Assembly (NCBI RefSeq): GCF_030551255.1
Contig: NZ_CP130630.1
Coordinates: 806,001 to 870,000 of the forward strand
Reading direction: 5' to 3'
DNA: 64,000 bases
Source: Streptomyces sp. NL15-2K
GTDB lineage: Bacteria > Actinomycetota > Actinomycetes > Streptomycetales > Streptomycetaceae
Part shown: in pieces, positions 9,259-18,104 of the stretch
Layout of the letters: every line of letters begins with the position of its first letter
How positions within the stretch are numbered: position 1 is the first letter of the stretch
Program-made: the position numbers and the translations under genes
The notes under the pieces: model-generated
The model's input: the letters and a program-made list of their open reading frames with translations, nothing else
Told to the model about the DNA's origin: nothing
The model's database searches: none

Positions 9259-10230
9259 TCAGGAGTGGCCGACGATGGGCCGTGCGGTGTAGGGCTGCTC
9301 CAGCTCCTCGATCTCCTTGTCGCTGAGCTCCAGTTCGACGGCGGCCACCGCGTCCTCGATGTGATGGGACTTGGCCGCGCCGACGATCGGCGCGGCCACC
9401 GTCTCCCGGTGCAGCAGCCAGGCGAGGGCCACCTGGGCGCGCGGGACGCCCCGGTCGTTCGCGATACGGGTGACGGCCTCGACGATCGTGCGGTCGCCCT
9501 CCTGGTAGAGGCGGCTGCCGAAGTTGTCGTTGGAGCTGCGTTCGGTGACGGTGCCCCAGTCCCGGGTGAGCCGGCCGCGGGCGAGCGGGCTCCACGGCAG
9601 CACGCCGACTCCCTGGTCCGCGCACAGCGGCAGCATCTCCCGCTCCTCCTCGCGGTAGAGGAGGTTGTAGTGGTTCTGCATGGCGACGAACCTGGTCCAG
9701 CCGTGCCGCTCGGCCGTGTACTGCATCTTGGAGAACTGCCAGGCATACATCGAACTGGCCCCGATGTAGCGCACCTTGCCCGCCTTGACCAGGTCGTGCA
9801 GCGCCTCCATCGTCTCCTCGACGGGCGTGTGCGGGTCGAAGCGGTGGATCTGGTACAGGTCGACGTAGTCGGTGCCGAGGCGGCCCAGACTGTGGTCGAT
9901 CTCCGCCATGATCGCCTTGCGGGACAGCCCGGCGCCGTTGGGTCCGGGCCGCATCCGGCCGTTCACCTTGGTCGCGAGCACGATCTCGTCCCGGCGCGCG
10001 AAGTCGGCGAGCGCCTTGCCGACGATCTCCTCGCTGGTGCCGTCGGAGTAGACGTTCGCGGTGTCGAAGAAGTTGATCCCGGACTCCAGCGCCTGACGGA
10101 TCAGCGGACGTGACGCCTCCTCGTCGAGGGTCCACTCGTGCACGCCGCGGTCGGGCAGGCCGTAGGTCATGCAGCCCAGACAGATCCGTGAGACGTCCAG
10201 GCCCGTCGAACCGAGCTTCACGTACTGCAT
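9259..10230 (-). CDS. Aldo/keto reductase
   Basis: A 323-residue NADPH-dependent oxidoreductase with the aldo/keto reductase barrel. The catalytic tetrad is visible as FDTANVYSDG (Asp and Tyr), ATKV (Lys) and QIHRFD (His). The cofactor-binding C-terminal part includes IVGAAKSHHIEDAV. It resembles the YajO/AKR11-13 group that reduces small aldehydes and ketones. The start is ATG 10230, preceded by GGAGCGGCAACG; the open frame extends further upstream but that part is not conserved in character. It converges on the PhyH gene. Nothing recognisable lies in 10231-10452. Confidence 0.9.
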   Translation of the reverse strand: MQYVKLGSTGLDVSRICLGCMTYGLPDRGVHEWTLDEEASRPLIRQALESGINFFDTANVYSDGTSEEIVGKALADFARRDEIVLATKVNGRMRPGPNGAGLSRKAIMAEIDHSLGRLGTDYVDLYQIHRFDPHTPVEETMEALHDLVKAGKVRYIGASSMYAWQFSKMQYTAERHGWTRFVAMQNHYNLLYREEEREMLPLCADQGVGVLPWSPLARGRLTRDWGTVTERSSNDNFGSRLYQEGDRTIVEAVTRIANDRGVPRAQVALAWLLHRETVAAPIVGAAKSHHIEDAVAAVELELSDKEIEELEQPYTARPIVGHS

Positions 10231-10452
10231 CGTTGCCGCTCCTGCCTTCGGGGGGGGTGGGTACGAAGGGGAGCGTACGGCGTCGTGCGCATTCCGTGTC
10301 ATACGTGACTTCGCCAGGCCCTGGACGGCACCCGCCCGTTGACGTGCGGCTTCCGGTTCGTAGACCGGCAGCGGCACGCGGAGGGAGTCGGGTTGCTGCC
10401 GGTGACATCCGCGACCGATTCCGCCGGCTGCCGGCCGGCTCCGCGCCGGAGC

Positions 10453-10992
10453 TCACCCTCTGACTCGGCCCAGCAGATCCAGCGCCCGCTCCCACCCGAA
10501 CTCCGGCCGCCTGCCGTCCTCGCCCACCTCGCCGGAGTACGGCTCGCCGAAGCGGACGCCCATCCCGCGCAGCCGTACGAGGCTGTCCTGGTAGGCGGGG
10601 TGGGCGGCCAGCGCGTCGGCGACGCACGGCAGGACGGCGACGGGGACGCCCAGGCCGTGCGCCTCGCACAGGGTGGCCACGGCGAGGGTGTCGGCCAGGC
10701 CGGCCGCCCATTTGTTGAGGGTGTTGAAGGTGGCGGGCGCGACGACCACGGCGTCGGGCGGCGGGAAGGGGCGCGGATCGCCGGGGCTGCGCCAGGCCGA
10801 GCGGATCCGCCGTCCGGTCTGCGCCGCGACGGCCTCCGTGTCGAAGAAGCCGTTCATCGCGACGGGCGTGGCGATGACACCGACCTCCCAGTCCCGCTCG
10901 TGGGCGGCGGTGATCAGTTCGCTGACGTCGGCTGCGATCCCGGCGGCGCAGACGACGACGTAGAGGAAGGGCTTCCCGGCCTGTTCGCTCAC
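10453..10992 (-). CDS. Flavoprotein (phosphopantothenoylcysteine decarboxylase-like fold)
   Basis: A 179-residue protein of the HFCD flavoprotein family (Dfp, EpiD, UbiX-like). The N-terminal [16 protein letters not shown] and the central [20 protein letters not shown] match the FMN-binding and substrate-clamp parts of the fold. The full-length coenzyme A enzyme has a synthetase domain; this one has only the flavoprotein half, so it likely decarboxylates or binds another small substrate. It starts at GTG 10992 and stands alone, separated by 48 bp from the gene upstream. Confidence 0.82.
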   Translation of the reverse strand: MSEQAGKPFLYVVVCAAGIAADVSELITAAHERDWEVGVIATPVAMNGFFDTEAVAAQTGRRIRSAWRSPGDPRPFPPPDAVVVAPATFNTLNKWAAGLADTLAVATLCEAHGLGVPVAVLPCVADALAAHPAYQDSLVRLRGMGVRFGEPYSGEVGEDGRRPEFGWERALDLLGRVRG

Positions 10993-11040
10993 CCGGGAAC
11001 CCTACTCAACCGGCAGATGCGACCGGCCTGTTCGACCGGC

Positions 11041-11499
11041 CTATTCGACGGGAATGGACAGCCCGCGCTCGGCTTGCGGCCGCGGACCGAAGATGCGCCG
11101 CTGTCCCTCCTCGATGGGTACGTCGTTGATGCTGGCCTCGCGACGGGTCATCAGCCCGTGTTCGTCGAACTCCCACAGCTCGTTGCCGTACGACCGCCAC
11201 CACCGGCCGTCGGCGTCCCGGCACTCGTACTGGAAGCGGACGGCGATGCGGTTGCCGTCGAACGCCCAGAGGTCCTTGCGCAGCGCGTACTCCCGCTCGC
11301 GCGCCCACTTCGCGGTGAGGAGGTCGACGATCTCCGCGCGGCCGGTGACGAAGGTGTCGCGGTTGCGCCACACCGAGTCCTCCGAGTGGGCGAGGGCCAC
11401 CTTGTGCGGGTCGCGGGTGTTCCAGGCGTCCTCGGCGGCCTGGACCTTCTGCCGTGCGGTCTCACGGGTGAAGGGCGGCAGGGGCGGGCGGTCGGTCAT
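11041..11499 (-). CDS. DUF1348 / NTF2-like (SnoaL-fold) protein
   Basis: A 152-residue single-domain protein of the nuclear transport factor 2-like superfamily, DUF1348 group. Marker segments are [48 protein letters not shown] and the tail EASINDVPI. The fold forms a cone-shaped pocket for small hydrophobic ligands; no enzyme activity is established for this group. ATG 11499 follows GGAGG at 5 nt. It diverges from the TetR gene, and one of the two palindromes at 11523-11574 sits just upstream, so it is the likely target of that regulator. Confidence 0.85.
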   Translation of the reverse strand: MTDRPPLPPFTRETARQKVQAAEDAWNTRDPHKVALAHSEDSVWRNRDTFVTGRAEIVDLLTAKWAREREYALRKDLWAFDGNRIAVRFQYECRDADGRWWRSYGNELWEFDEHGLMTRREASINDVPIEEGQRRIFGPRPQAERGLSIPVE

Positions 11500-11522
11500 G
11501 TCATCCTCCGTGAGCCAGCGGG

Positions 11523-11574
11523 GAGAACGAGCGTTCTCCGGCACGGCTGCTACGGTAGGAGAACGTTCGTTCTC
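11523..11574. promoter_or_regulatory. Two matched 16-bp palindromic operators between DUF1348 and TetR genes
   Basis: GAGAACGAGCGTTCTC (11523-11538) and GAGAACGTTCGTTCTC (11559-11574) share perfect 7-bp arms GAGAACG/CGTTCTC and differ only in the two central bases. Their centres are 36 bp apart. They lie in the 95-bp divergent promoter region, which is what an autoregulatory TetR binding region should look like. Confidence 0.8.
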
Positions 11575-11594
11575 GCGTCAAGGAGTGGTCGTCC

Positions 11595-12179
11595 ATGGAC
11601 AGCGCGGTCGCCCGGGAGCGGGTGCTGGACGCCGCCGAGGAGCTGTTCTACGGGCGGGGCATCCAGTCCGTCGGTATGGACGACATCCGCGGCACGTCCG
11701 GCGTCTCGCTCAAGCGGCTCTACCAGCTCTTCCCGGCGAAGGAGCAGCTGGTCGAGGCCTATCTGGAGCGACGGGACGGACGCTGGCGCGGGCGGCTCGC
11801 GGCGTACGTGGAGCGCGAGGAGGACCCGGAGCGGCGGATCCTGGCGGTCTTCGACTGGCTGGAGGAGTGGTTCGGCGAGGACGGGTTCCGCGGGTGCGCG
11901 TGGATCAATTCGTACGGCGAACTGGGCGCCACGTCAGCCCTGGTGGCGGCGCAGGTCCGGGCGCACAAGGAGGCGTTCGGCGCCTACCTCGCCACCCTCG
12001 TGGCCGACGCGGGGCGGTCCGCCGCGCTGGCCGGGCCGCTGTTCCTGCTCGCCGAGGGCGCCATGGTCACGGCGGGCATCACGCGCAGCACACAGCCGGC
12101 CGCCCAGGCACGCGAGGCGGCGCGGCTGCTGCTGGAGTCCCGTCCGTCAGGCCGGACAGGTGCGGCAGGAGGCCGGTGA
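11595..12179 (+). CDS. TetR-family transcriptional repressor
   Basis: A 194-residue regulator. The N-terminal helix-turn-helix reads [13 protein letters not shown] then [26 protein letters not shown], a standard TetR DNA-binding domain (about 8-55). The C-terminal ligand domain includes [13 protein letters not shown], seen in TetR proteins that sense small lipophilic compounds or oxidants. ATG 11595 follows AAGGAG. It is divergent from the DUF1348 gene with two palindromic operators between them, so it probably represses both genes and is released by an unknown ligand. Confidence 0.9.
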   Translation: MDSAVARERVLDAAEELFYGRGIQSVGMDDIRGTSGVSLKRLYQLFPAKEQLVEAYLERRDGRWRGRLAAYVEREEDPERRILAVFDWLEEWFGEDGFRGCAWINSYGELGATSALVAAQVRAHKEAFGAYLATLVADAGRSAALAGPLFLLAEGAMVTAGITRSTQPAAQAREAARLLLESRPSGRTGAAGGR

Positions 12180-12351
12180 GGGGCAGCTCGGCGGCGATGA
12201 GGTGGAGGTTCTCCGGCGCCACTCCACCTGTGTCCGGGTCGGCGTAGGCGCAGGGGAAGGTGGGCACCCGCCGCGGACCGGCTGGTGTCACTGCGGCCCC
12301 GCGTCTTCGGCAGGATCCGCCGGACAGCCCTGGACCTGCCGGAGCCGGAGG

Positions 12352-12552
12352 TCAGCCCACTGTCTCGGACACGGTGATGGCGCCGACCGGGCAGGCCCTG
12401 GCGGCCTCCCGCACCATCGGGTCGCCGCCGCCGTCCTCCCTGCCGGGCAGGAGGGTGCTGTAGCCGTCGTCGTCCTGGGTGAAGACGCCCGGGGCGGCCA
12501 GGGCGCACTGGCCGGCGCCGACGCAGACGTCCGTGTCGATGTCGATATGCAT
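12352..12552 (-). CDS. Small 3Fe-4S/4Fe-4S ferredoxin of P450 systems
   Basis: A 66-residue ferredoxin. The cluster ligands are in CVGAGQC and ACPVGAI; the alanine-type spacing, with one cysteine of the classical CxxCxxC missing, is that of the 3Fe-4S ferredoxins that feed electrons to actinomycete P450s. ATG 12552 follows AGGAGG at 9 nt. It lies 16 bp behind the C-terminal remnant of a P450, the usual P450-ferredoxin order, so it has lost its native partner and may now serve another P450 or be on the way out. Confidence 0.85.
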   Translation of the reverse strand: MHIDIDTDVCVGAGQCALAAPGVFTQDDDGYSTLLPGREDGGGDPMVREAARACPVGAITVSETVG

Positions 12553-12568
12553 GAACGGAAGCCTCCTA

Positions 12569-12760
12569 TCAGGTCACGGGGAGTTCCAGCATCCCCTGGA
12601 CCGTGTCGCCCGTTTCCACGCGATCGGCACTGGTGGGTGCCGGGTCGCCCGGCGTCCATGGTGTCGGCCGCCGTCGCGCTCACCGGCTCGGCGGGCGGGC
12701 CCTGCGCGATCATCGCGTCGAGGTGTTCGGCCACGGTCCGCTGGCTGCGCGGGAGCACCC
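12569..12760 (-). pseudogene. Decayed cytochrome P450 (internal deletion), upstream of the ferredoxin
   Basis: No full P450 frame exists here, but two P450-like pieces lie in order on the minus strand. [18 protein letters not shown] (about 12690-12745) resembles the helix C-D region of CYP105-like enzymes. [15 protein letters not shown] followed by stop (12569-12616) matches the usual P450 C-terminus. The frames differ, and the roughly 250 residues between them, including I-helix, K-helix and heme loop, are gone. The ferredoxin directly after it supports the reading. The rest of 12553-12964 holds nothing else I can identify. Confidence 0.55.
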
Positions 12761-12964
12761 ATGGGGCGACGACAAGTTCTGCCAGATCGGTGGCTGCGGC
12801 AATCCGGCAGCAGGAAAAATTCGTTTGTGGCCCCATCGTCCTCGCCCGCACCATCTGGCCATGCCGACGATCGAAGTTCTTCTGCCGCTGCCCGCCACCG
12901 CCGTTCTGCCGGGGCGCCTCCAGCAGAAGCCCTGCCGTCCCCGGAGGCCGACGCTTCCGCGCTC

Positions 12965-13597
12965 GTGACCGCCGCGCTCCTCGCGGGGCTGCTCGCTGGA
13001 TACGGCATCGCCGTTCCCGTCGGCGCGGTCGGGACCTACCTCGTCTCTCTCACCGCTCGTACGTCCCTGCGGACCGGTGCCTGCGCCGCGCTGGGTGTCG
13101 CCACCGCCGACGGCGTGTACGCCCTGGTGGCCACGCTCGGAGGCGCGGCCCTCGCCGGCGCGCTGCGGCCGGTGCTGGTGCCGCTGCGCTGGGCCTCCGT
13201 CCTGGTGCTGGTCGCGCTGGCGCTCTGGGGCGCGGTCACGGCCGTACGCCAGTACCGGCCCCACCGGCTCGCCACCCGCTCCGACCCGCCGCCCCCGAGC
13301 CCGGCACGGGCGTTCCTGGGGCTGCTGGGCATCACCCTGCTCAACCCCACCACCGTGATCTACTTCGCGGCACTGGTCCTCGGCACGGACGCCGAGGACG
13401 CCGTACGGCCCCTGGAACAAGGGGTGTTCGTTCTGGCGGCGTTCGCCGCGTCCGCGAGCTGGCAGCTGTTGCTCGCCGGGAGTGGCGCGCTGCTGGGCCG
13501 TGCCTTGACGGGCCACCGGGGACGGCTGGTGACGGCGCTCGTGTCGAGCGCAGTGATCATGGCGTTGGCCGTGCGGATGGCGGTGGATCCGTCGTGA
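12965..13597 (+). CDS. LysE-family amino acid / metabolite exporter
   Basis: A membrane protein of 210 residues with about six hydrophobic helices, the size of LysE/RhtB exporters. Family features include the N-terminal [40 protein letters not shown] and the mid-protein [22 protein letters not shown], which matches the conserved LNP segment. LysE proteins export amino acids or derivatives by proton antiport; the substrate here is unknown. GTG 12965 gives the family length, though the ribosome site (GGAGG, about 18 nt upstream) is distant, so the start is approximate. Confidence 0.82.
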
Positions 13598-13922
13598 CCG
13601 GGGACGAGGGGGCGCCGGGATCACCGTACGGCCCGGGCCGGCACGCCGATGGACCGCCGGCGATCACGGCGTGCAGGCGTGGGCGGCGGCACGAGTGGAG
13701 CGGTGCGTGGCGGCCCTCTTCCTTCTTCCTTCGGCCGGCTGTCGTACGGGGTCGACGCCGTCTGTGCCGGGTGCGACCCGTCGAGGGGCGATCACGCGTG
13801 AAGTAATGGCCTGGCGGTACCCGTTGGGGGCCGTAGGGGAACAAGGTAGGGATGAATGCCACACGCACTGGTGTTCATCTACGGTGCAAGTCAGCCGTAG
13901 TCGACGACGATGGGACGATGCC
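13598..13922. other. Intergenic stretch, nothing recognised
   Basis: About 325 bp between LysE and the DDN-type gene. I see no coding signature, clear hairpin or repeat; it presumably carries the promoter of the next gene. Confidence 0.5.
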
Positions 13923-14372
13923 ATGCCACTTGAGGGCGAGTACGAACCCAGCCCGACGCAGTGGGTGCGCGAGCAGGTGGAGCTGTACGAGAGCTCCGGC
14001 GGCACCAAGGGGACGACCCTGATGGACACGGGGATGCCGGTCATCCTGTTGACGACCCGGGGCGCGAAGAGCGGCAAGCTGCGCAAGACACCGCTGATGC
14101 GTGTCGAGCACGAGGGGCGGTACGCCGTCGTCGCCTCCCTGGGCGGGGCGCCCAAGCACCCGGTCTGGTACCACAACGTCAAGGCCGATCCCCATGTGGA
14201 GCTGCAGGACGGGCCGGTGAAGCAGGACATGAGGGCCCGTGAGGTCACCGGCGCCGAGAAGGCCGAGTGGTGGGAACGTGCCGTGGCCGCGTACCCGCCG
14301 TACGCGGACTACCAGAAGAAGACGGAACGGGAGATACCGGTCTTCGTGCTGGAGCCGACGGACGGCAACTGA
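13923..14372 (+). CDS. Nitroreductase/deazaflavin (F420)-dependent oxidoreductase, DDN/DUF385 family
   Basis: A 149-residue split-beta-barrel protein of the DDN family, whose mycobacterial member activates nitroimidazoles using reduced F420. Marker segments are [34 protein letters not shown], then [13 protein letters not shown] and a tail VFVLEPT. Streptomyces make F420, so this is likely an F420H2-dependent reductase, but the substrate is unknown. ATG 13923 is chosen because conserved sequence begins there and GGGA precedes it; longer frames upstream lack family character. Confidence 0.88.
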   Translation: MPLEGEYEPSPTQWVREQVELYESSGGTKGTTLMDTGMPVILLTTRGAKSGKLRKTPLMRVEHEGRYAVVASLGGAPKHPVWYHNVKADPHVELQDGPVKQDMRAREVTGAEKAEWWERAVAAYPPYADYQKKTEREIPVFVLEPTDGN

Positions 14373-14434
14373 GCCTTCCTGAAAAAATTCTCGCCCGGGG
14401 ACGCATGGACCCGCGTCCGCCGGGCACCCGAGCG

Positions 14435-15481
14435 TCAGGCCCCGCCGCGTTCCCCCGTCGCGGCGGGGCTTTCTCGTGCCTCGGCCGCGGGCCGGTCGGT
14501 CACGTCGAGGAAGATCTGGTCCGCCTCGGCGATCGTGCCGGCGATGGACCGCTTGATGCGCACGGCGACCTCCTCGACCCGCTCGCTGTCCAGGCCGGGC
14601 ACCAGGTCGATACGGGCGGCCACCAGCACAGAGTCCAGCCCCATCTTCATCGTGAACAGCGCCTCCACGCTGTCGATCTCGGGCTGCGCCTCCAGCAGGG
14701 CGCGGATCCGGCGGCTGGACTCCGGGTCGGCGGCCTCCCCGATCAGCTGGTCGCGCGCCTCACGCCCCAGCCGGTAGGCCACGTAGACGAGCAGCGCGCC
14801 GATCGCGAGGGAGGCGGACGCCTCCCACACGACCTGCCCGGTGGCCATGTGCAGTGCCATGCCGGTGATCGCGAGGGTGACGCCGAGCACCGCCGTGCCG
14901 TCCTCGGCGACGACCGTGCGCAGGGCCGGGTCGCGCAGGCCGTCCGTGCCCCTGCCCTGCCGGTGCGCCTGGTACAGGGCCCGGACCAGGGAGACACCCT
15001 CGGCGAGGAGGGAGACGCCCAGCACGATCAGGCCCGCCACGTATCCACTGAGCTTCTCCTCGGAGCCGCGGCTGAGGGCCTCGAAGGCCTGGAAGAAGGA
15101 GAAGCAGCCGCCCATGACGAAGATCCCGACGGCGGCGAGCAGTGACCAGAAGAACCGCTCCTTGCCGTAGCCGAAGGGGTGGCGCCGGTCGGCGGGGCGG
15201 CGGCTGCGCCGCAGTGCGGCGAGCAGGAAGACCTCGTTCATGCTGTCGGCCACGGAGTGCGCGGCCTCCGACAGCAGCGCCGGTGATGCGGCGACCAGGC
15301 CGCCGACGGTCTTGGCGACGGCGATCAACAGATTCGCCGCGAGTGCGACGAGCACGGTGACGCGTGTCCTGCGGTCCGCCTTCCTGTCCGTCGCCGACGC
15401 GGTCTTGGCCGAGGGGGTCGTGGCCGATCGTGTCTTGGCGGGCTCGTTCCTGGATGTCCGGTTCGTGGATGTGCCGCTCAC
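14435..15481 (-). CDS. Cation diffusion facilitator (CDF) transporter
   Basis: A 348-residue metal or H+ antiporter. A Ser/Thr-rich polar N-terminus (about 1-45) is followed by six membrane segments. The first metal-site motif is in SEAAHSVADSMNE (HxxxD). The second site reads VVAEDGTAVLG, with Glu-Asp in place of the usual His-Asp pair, as in the ZnT9-like branch. A cytosolic C-terminal domain (about 255-348) has the ferredoxin-like dimer fold. CDF proteins remove zinc, iron, cobalt or manganese; the altered second site makes the ion uncertain. It starts at GTG 15481 with a weak ribosome site and diverges from the glutathione transferase gene across 96 bp. Confidence 0.85.
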   Translation of the reverse strand: MSGTSTNRTSRNEPAKTRSATTPSAKTASATDRKADRRTRVTVLVALAANLLIAVAKTVGGLVAASPALLSEAAHSVADSMNEVFLLAALRRSRRPADRRHPFGYGKERFFWSLLAAVGIFVMGGCFSFFQAFEALSRGSEEKLSGYVAGLIVLGVSLLAEGVSLVRALYQAHRQGRGTDGLRDPALRTVVAEDGTAVLGVTLAITGMALHMATGQVVWEASASLAIGALLVYVAYRLGREARDQLIGEAADPESSRRIRALLEAQPEIDSVEALFTMKMGLDSVLVAARIDLVPGLDSERVEEVAVRIKRSIAGTIAEADQIFLDVTDRPAAEARESPAATGERGGA

Positions 15482-15577
15482 CTTCGCCGACTGCCCCGGT
15501 CGGTACGACTCACACCGTGCCGTCGCCCGAAAACGGGGAACGCGTTCACCAGGACAGGCGCAGGTCTGGGAGGAAGC

Positions 15578-16624
15578 ATGGACAGCGCGAACAGCGCGAA
15601 CAGCACGAACAGCGCGGACGGCGGTAACAGCGCATACGGCAGGAAGACGTTCAAGCGGTCCAAGAGCCATTTCACGGACCGGGTCACGTCGGACGGCCGG
15701 GACGGCTGGCCGGTGGAGCCCGGCCGCTACCGTCTGGTGGTCAGCCGTGCCTGTCCGTGGGCGAGCCGGTCGCTGGTCTCCCGGCGGCTTCTCGGTCTGG
15801 AGGACGCGCTGTCCGTTGCCATCGCCGACCCGATCCAGGACGACCGCAGTTGGCGTTTCACCCTCGACCCCGACGGCCGCGACCCGGTCCTCGGCATCCG
15901 CTACCTCAGCGAGGCCTACGACCGGCGGGAGAGCGACTACCCGGGTGGAGTGAGCGTGCCCGCGATCGTGGACGTGCCCAGCGGCAAGCTGGTCACCAAC
16001 GACTACCAGCGGATCACCCTGGACCTCGCCACCGAGTGGACGGCCCTGCACCGGGAGGGTGCGCCCGATCTGTACCCGAGGGCGCTGCGCGAGGAGATCG
16101 ACGCGGTGATGGCGGACGTCTACGAGGACGTCAACAACGGCGTGTACCGGGCGGGCTTCGCCACCGGCCAGGAGGAGTACGAGGCCGCGTGCGCGGGCGT
16201 CTTCCGGCGCCTGGAGCTGCTGGCGCCCCGGCTGGCCCGGCAGCGCTATCTCGTCGGCGACACGATCACCGAGGCGGACATCCGGCTGTTCACCACCCTG
16301 GTCCGCTTCGACGCCGTCTACCACGGCCACTTCAAGTGCAACCGCTGGAAGCTGGCGGAGAACGAGGTCCTGTGGGCGTACGTCCGCGACCTCTATCAGA
16401 CGCCGGGCTTCGGCGACACCGTCGACTTCGACCACATCAAGCGGCACTACTACCAGGTGCACACCGGCATCAATCCGACCGGCATCGTGCCTCTCGGGCC
16501 CGATCTGTCGGGGTGGCTGACGGCGCATCACCGGGAGGAGCTGGGCGGCCGGCCGTTCGGCGACGGGACACCACCCGGGCCGGTCCCCCCGGACGAGGAG
16601 GTCCCGGCACGGGGGCGGCCCTGA
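15578..16624 (+). CDS. Xi-class glutathione transferase / glutathionyl-hydroquinone reductase (YqjG/ECM4-like)
   Basis: A 348-residue cytosolic enzyme. The catalytic cysteine lies in RACPWASR, the CPWA motif of Xi-class enzymes, which strip glutathione, or in actinomycetes perhaps mycothiol, from hydroquinone conjugates. The thioredoxin-like domain is followed by the helical domain with NDYQRITLD, YEDVNNGVYRAGFA, RYLVGDTITEADIRLF and HFKCNR, all typical. A low-complexity Asn/Ser start (residues 2-20, codons AGC-GCG-AAC) is odd and arises from a short DNA repeat. ATG 15578 follows GGAGGAAGC. The DUF4235 gene follows 18 nt downstream in the same operon. Confidence 0.92.
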   Translation: MDSANSANSTNSADGGNSAYGRKTFKRSKSHFTDRVTSDGRDGWPVEPGRYRLVVSRACPWASRSLVSRRLLGLEDALSVAIADPIQDDRSWRFTLDPDGRDPVLGIRYLSEAYDRRESDYPGGVSVPAIVDVPSGKLVTNDYQRITLDLATEWTALHREGAPDLYPRALREEIDAVMADVYEDVNNGVYRAGFATGQEEYEAACAGVFRRLELLAPRLARQRYLVGDTITEADIRLFTTLVRFDAVYHGHFKCNRWKLAENEVLWAYVRDLYQTPGFGDTVDFDHIKRHYYQVHTGINPTGIVPLGPDLSGWLTAHHREELGGRPFGDGTPPGPVPPDEEVPARGRP

Positions 16625-16642
16625 CCGACGAAGGAGACGTAC

Positions 16643-16945
16643 ATGGCCAAGAAGAAGAAACTGAAGCTCCCCCTCGCCTACCAGCCCATCGGCTTCGTGC
16701 TGGGCTGGTCGAGCGGCTGGCTGGCGGGGCTCGCCTTCCGCAAGACGTGGATGGCTATCCGGCACGAGGAGGACGCGCCCGACGCGCTGGACCGGGACCG
16801 CGGCTGGGGAGAGATCCTGCTGGCCGCCGCGATCCAGGGCGCCATCTTCGCCGCGGTACGCAGCGCGGTGGACCGCACGGGCGCGAAGGCCATCGAACGC
16901 AAGACCGGTGTCTGGCCGGCCGGCGAGAAAGGCGGGCGCGACTGA
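16643..16945 (+). CDS. DUF4235 family small membrane protein
   Basis: A 100-residue protein of the actinobacterial DUF4235 family. A Lys-rich N-terminus precedes a hydrophobic segment (PIGFVLGWSSGWLAGLAF) and a second one (GEILLAAAIQGAIFAAVRSAVD), so it probably spans the membrane twice. Its function is not known. ATG 16643 has GAAGGAGAC upstream. It is probably co-transcribed with the glutathione transferase. Confidence 0.85.
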   Translation: MAKKKKLKLPLAYQPIGFVLGWSSGWLAGLAFRKTWMAIRHEEDAPDALDRDRGWGEILLAAAIQGAIFAAVRSAVDRTGAKAIERKTGVWPAGEKGGRD

Positions 16946-17387
16946 CCGCGGACGGCACCTCTGCCGGGCCCGGGGTTCGTTGTCCTCGCCCCGGCCCGGA
17001 AAGGTTTGCGGGCCCTGCCCTACCTGGGCGCGATCTGCAGGGTTCCGCCCCTTGCCGGACAGCGACGTGCGCGGCACAGCACTACCCGGAAGCCGCCGCC
17101 ATTGGAGTGCGGCCCGGCTTGGGGGGTGCGCGGCCTACGATCCTGCTGCCCGGCCCTGCCCGGCGGGCGGCCTGCCGGCCGGCGCCGCTCGGCGGGTGGG
17201 GCCTGTGGGCCACGCGGCACCTTTGCCCGGCGACGCGACCGGGCGCACGGCCCACGCCCCCGGCCGGCGGGCGCCACCTACGCCCCCCCGGCTGCCCACT
17301 GGACGCACCTTGCAGCGCGCAGCCCCGCTCGCCCCGGACACCGCCGGCGTTGCCCAACCAGCACGACGGGCACACGGCCCGGCATCT

Positions 17388-17552
17388 AGTGCCGCGGCAG
17401 GCAACGTTTGCCCGTTAAGGAGCGGCGTCCGGTGCGTGCTCTCGGCGTGCCGGCCGGAAGCCCTCGTACTGGACGTACTTGGGCTTTCGGCCGGTGCGGC
17501 GAGAGTGCGTGCCGGACGCCGCGACGGGGCGAACGTTGCCTGTCGGGGCACT
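17388..17552. repeat. Palindromic repeat element, copy A (about 165 bp)
   Basis: Begins AGTGCCGCGGCAGGCAACG and ends with a near-complement of it (CGAACGTTGCCTGTCGGGGC then ACT), so the ends form an imperfect inverted repeat of about 28 bp. The interior carries CCCTCGTACTGGACGTACTT followed by GGGCTTTCGGCCGGTGCGG. It abuts copy B at an ACTAGT palindrome. Confidence 0.8.
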
Positions 17553-17774
17553 AGTGCCGCGGCAGGCAACGTTCGCCCCGTCGCGACGCCCGGCACGCTC
17601 CCCCACTGCCCTAAAGGCGTGGGAGGTGCCCCCACTCGCCGCACCGGGCACAGACCCAAGTACATCCAGTACGAGGGCCTGCGCCCGGCACGCCGAGAGC
17701 ACGCGCCGGCTGCGGTCTTTGGCCGCTGCGCGGCGGGCGCTCCTTGACGGGCAAACGTTGCCTGCCGCGGCACT
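17553..17774. repeat. Palindromic repeat element, copy B (about 222 bp), inverted
   Basis: Has the same terminal arms as copy A, and its interior read on the minus strand repeats A (CCCTCGTACTGGATGTACTT, GCCCGGTGCGGCGAG). It carries an extra stretch with CTCCCCCACTGCCCTAAAGG and GGGAGGTGCCCCCACT, itself an inverted repeat. Confidence 0.8.
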
Positions 17775-18104
17775 ACCCCCTCACTGGCCGCGACCTCGCA
17801 CCCCGCCCTGCCCGACACCAGGCCCGCGAGCCCCAGCCCTCCCCAGCAGACACACGCCACATCGCCCGCCCAGCACAACGGCCACACGACGCCCCACACC
17901 CAGCCCCACCAGCCGCGACCTGCGCAGGCGCCCGGCCGGCGGACGCGCGGCCTCGGCTCGGCGGGCGTAACCCTGCAGACCTGTGAGCGCCCCGCCTCAG
18001 CGGCCGTGGACCCACACACCCCAGACCCGGCTCACCGCCGCATTCCACAAACCCCAAATCCGGCCCAGCGAGCGCGGTCCCCCGGCAAGCCCAACCTGCC
18101 CGGC

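Larger units (their letters stand above)
16946..18104. other. Gene-free region with inverted palindromic repeats
   Basis: About 1.16 kb with no protein-like reading frame. The middle (17388-17774) is occupied by two inverted copies of one repeat. The part from about 17760 to 18110 is strongly C-rich on the plus strand. The arrangement looks like accumulated repeat and decayed DNA rather than a lost gene I can name. Confidence 0.6.

Noticed and set aside
10993..11040. Short direct repeat CGACCGGCCTGTT / CGACCGGCCTATT after the DUF1348 gene
   Set aside because: Two imperfect copies in a short gap. No hairpin or known site, so not listed as a feature.
12079..12291. Minus-strand frame between the TetR and ferredoxin genes
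   Set aside because: [21 protein letters not shown] is suggestive of protein, but it overlaps the TetR 3' end and matches nothing I know. It may be further debris.
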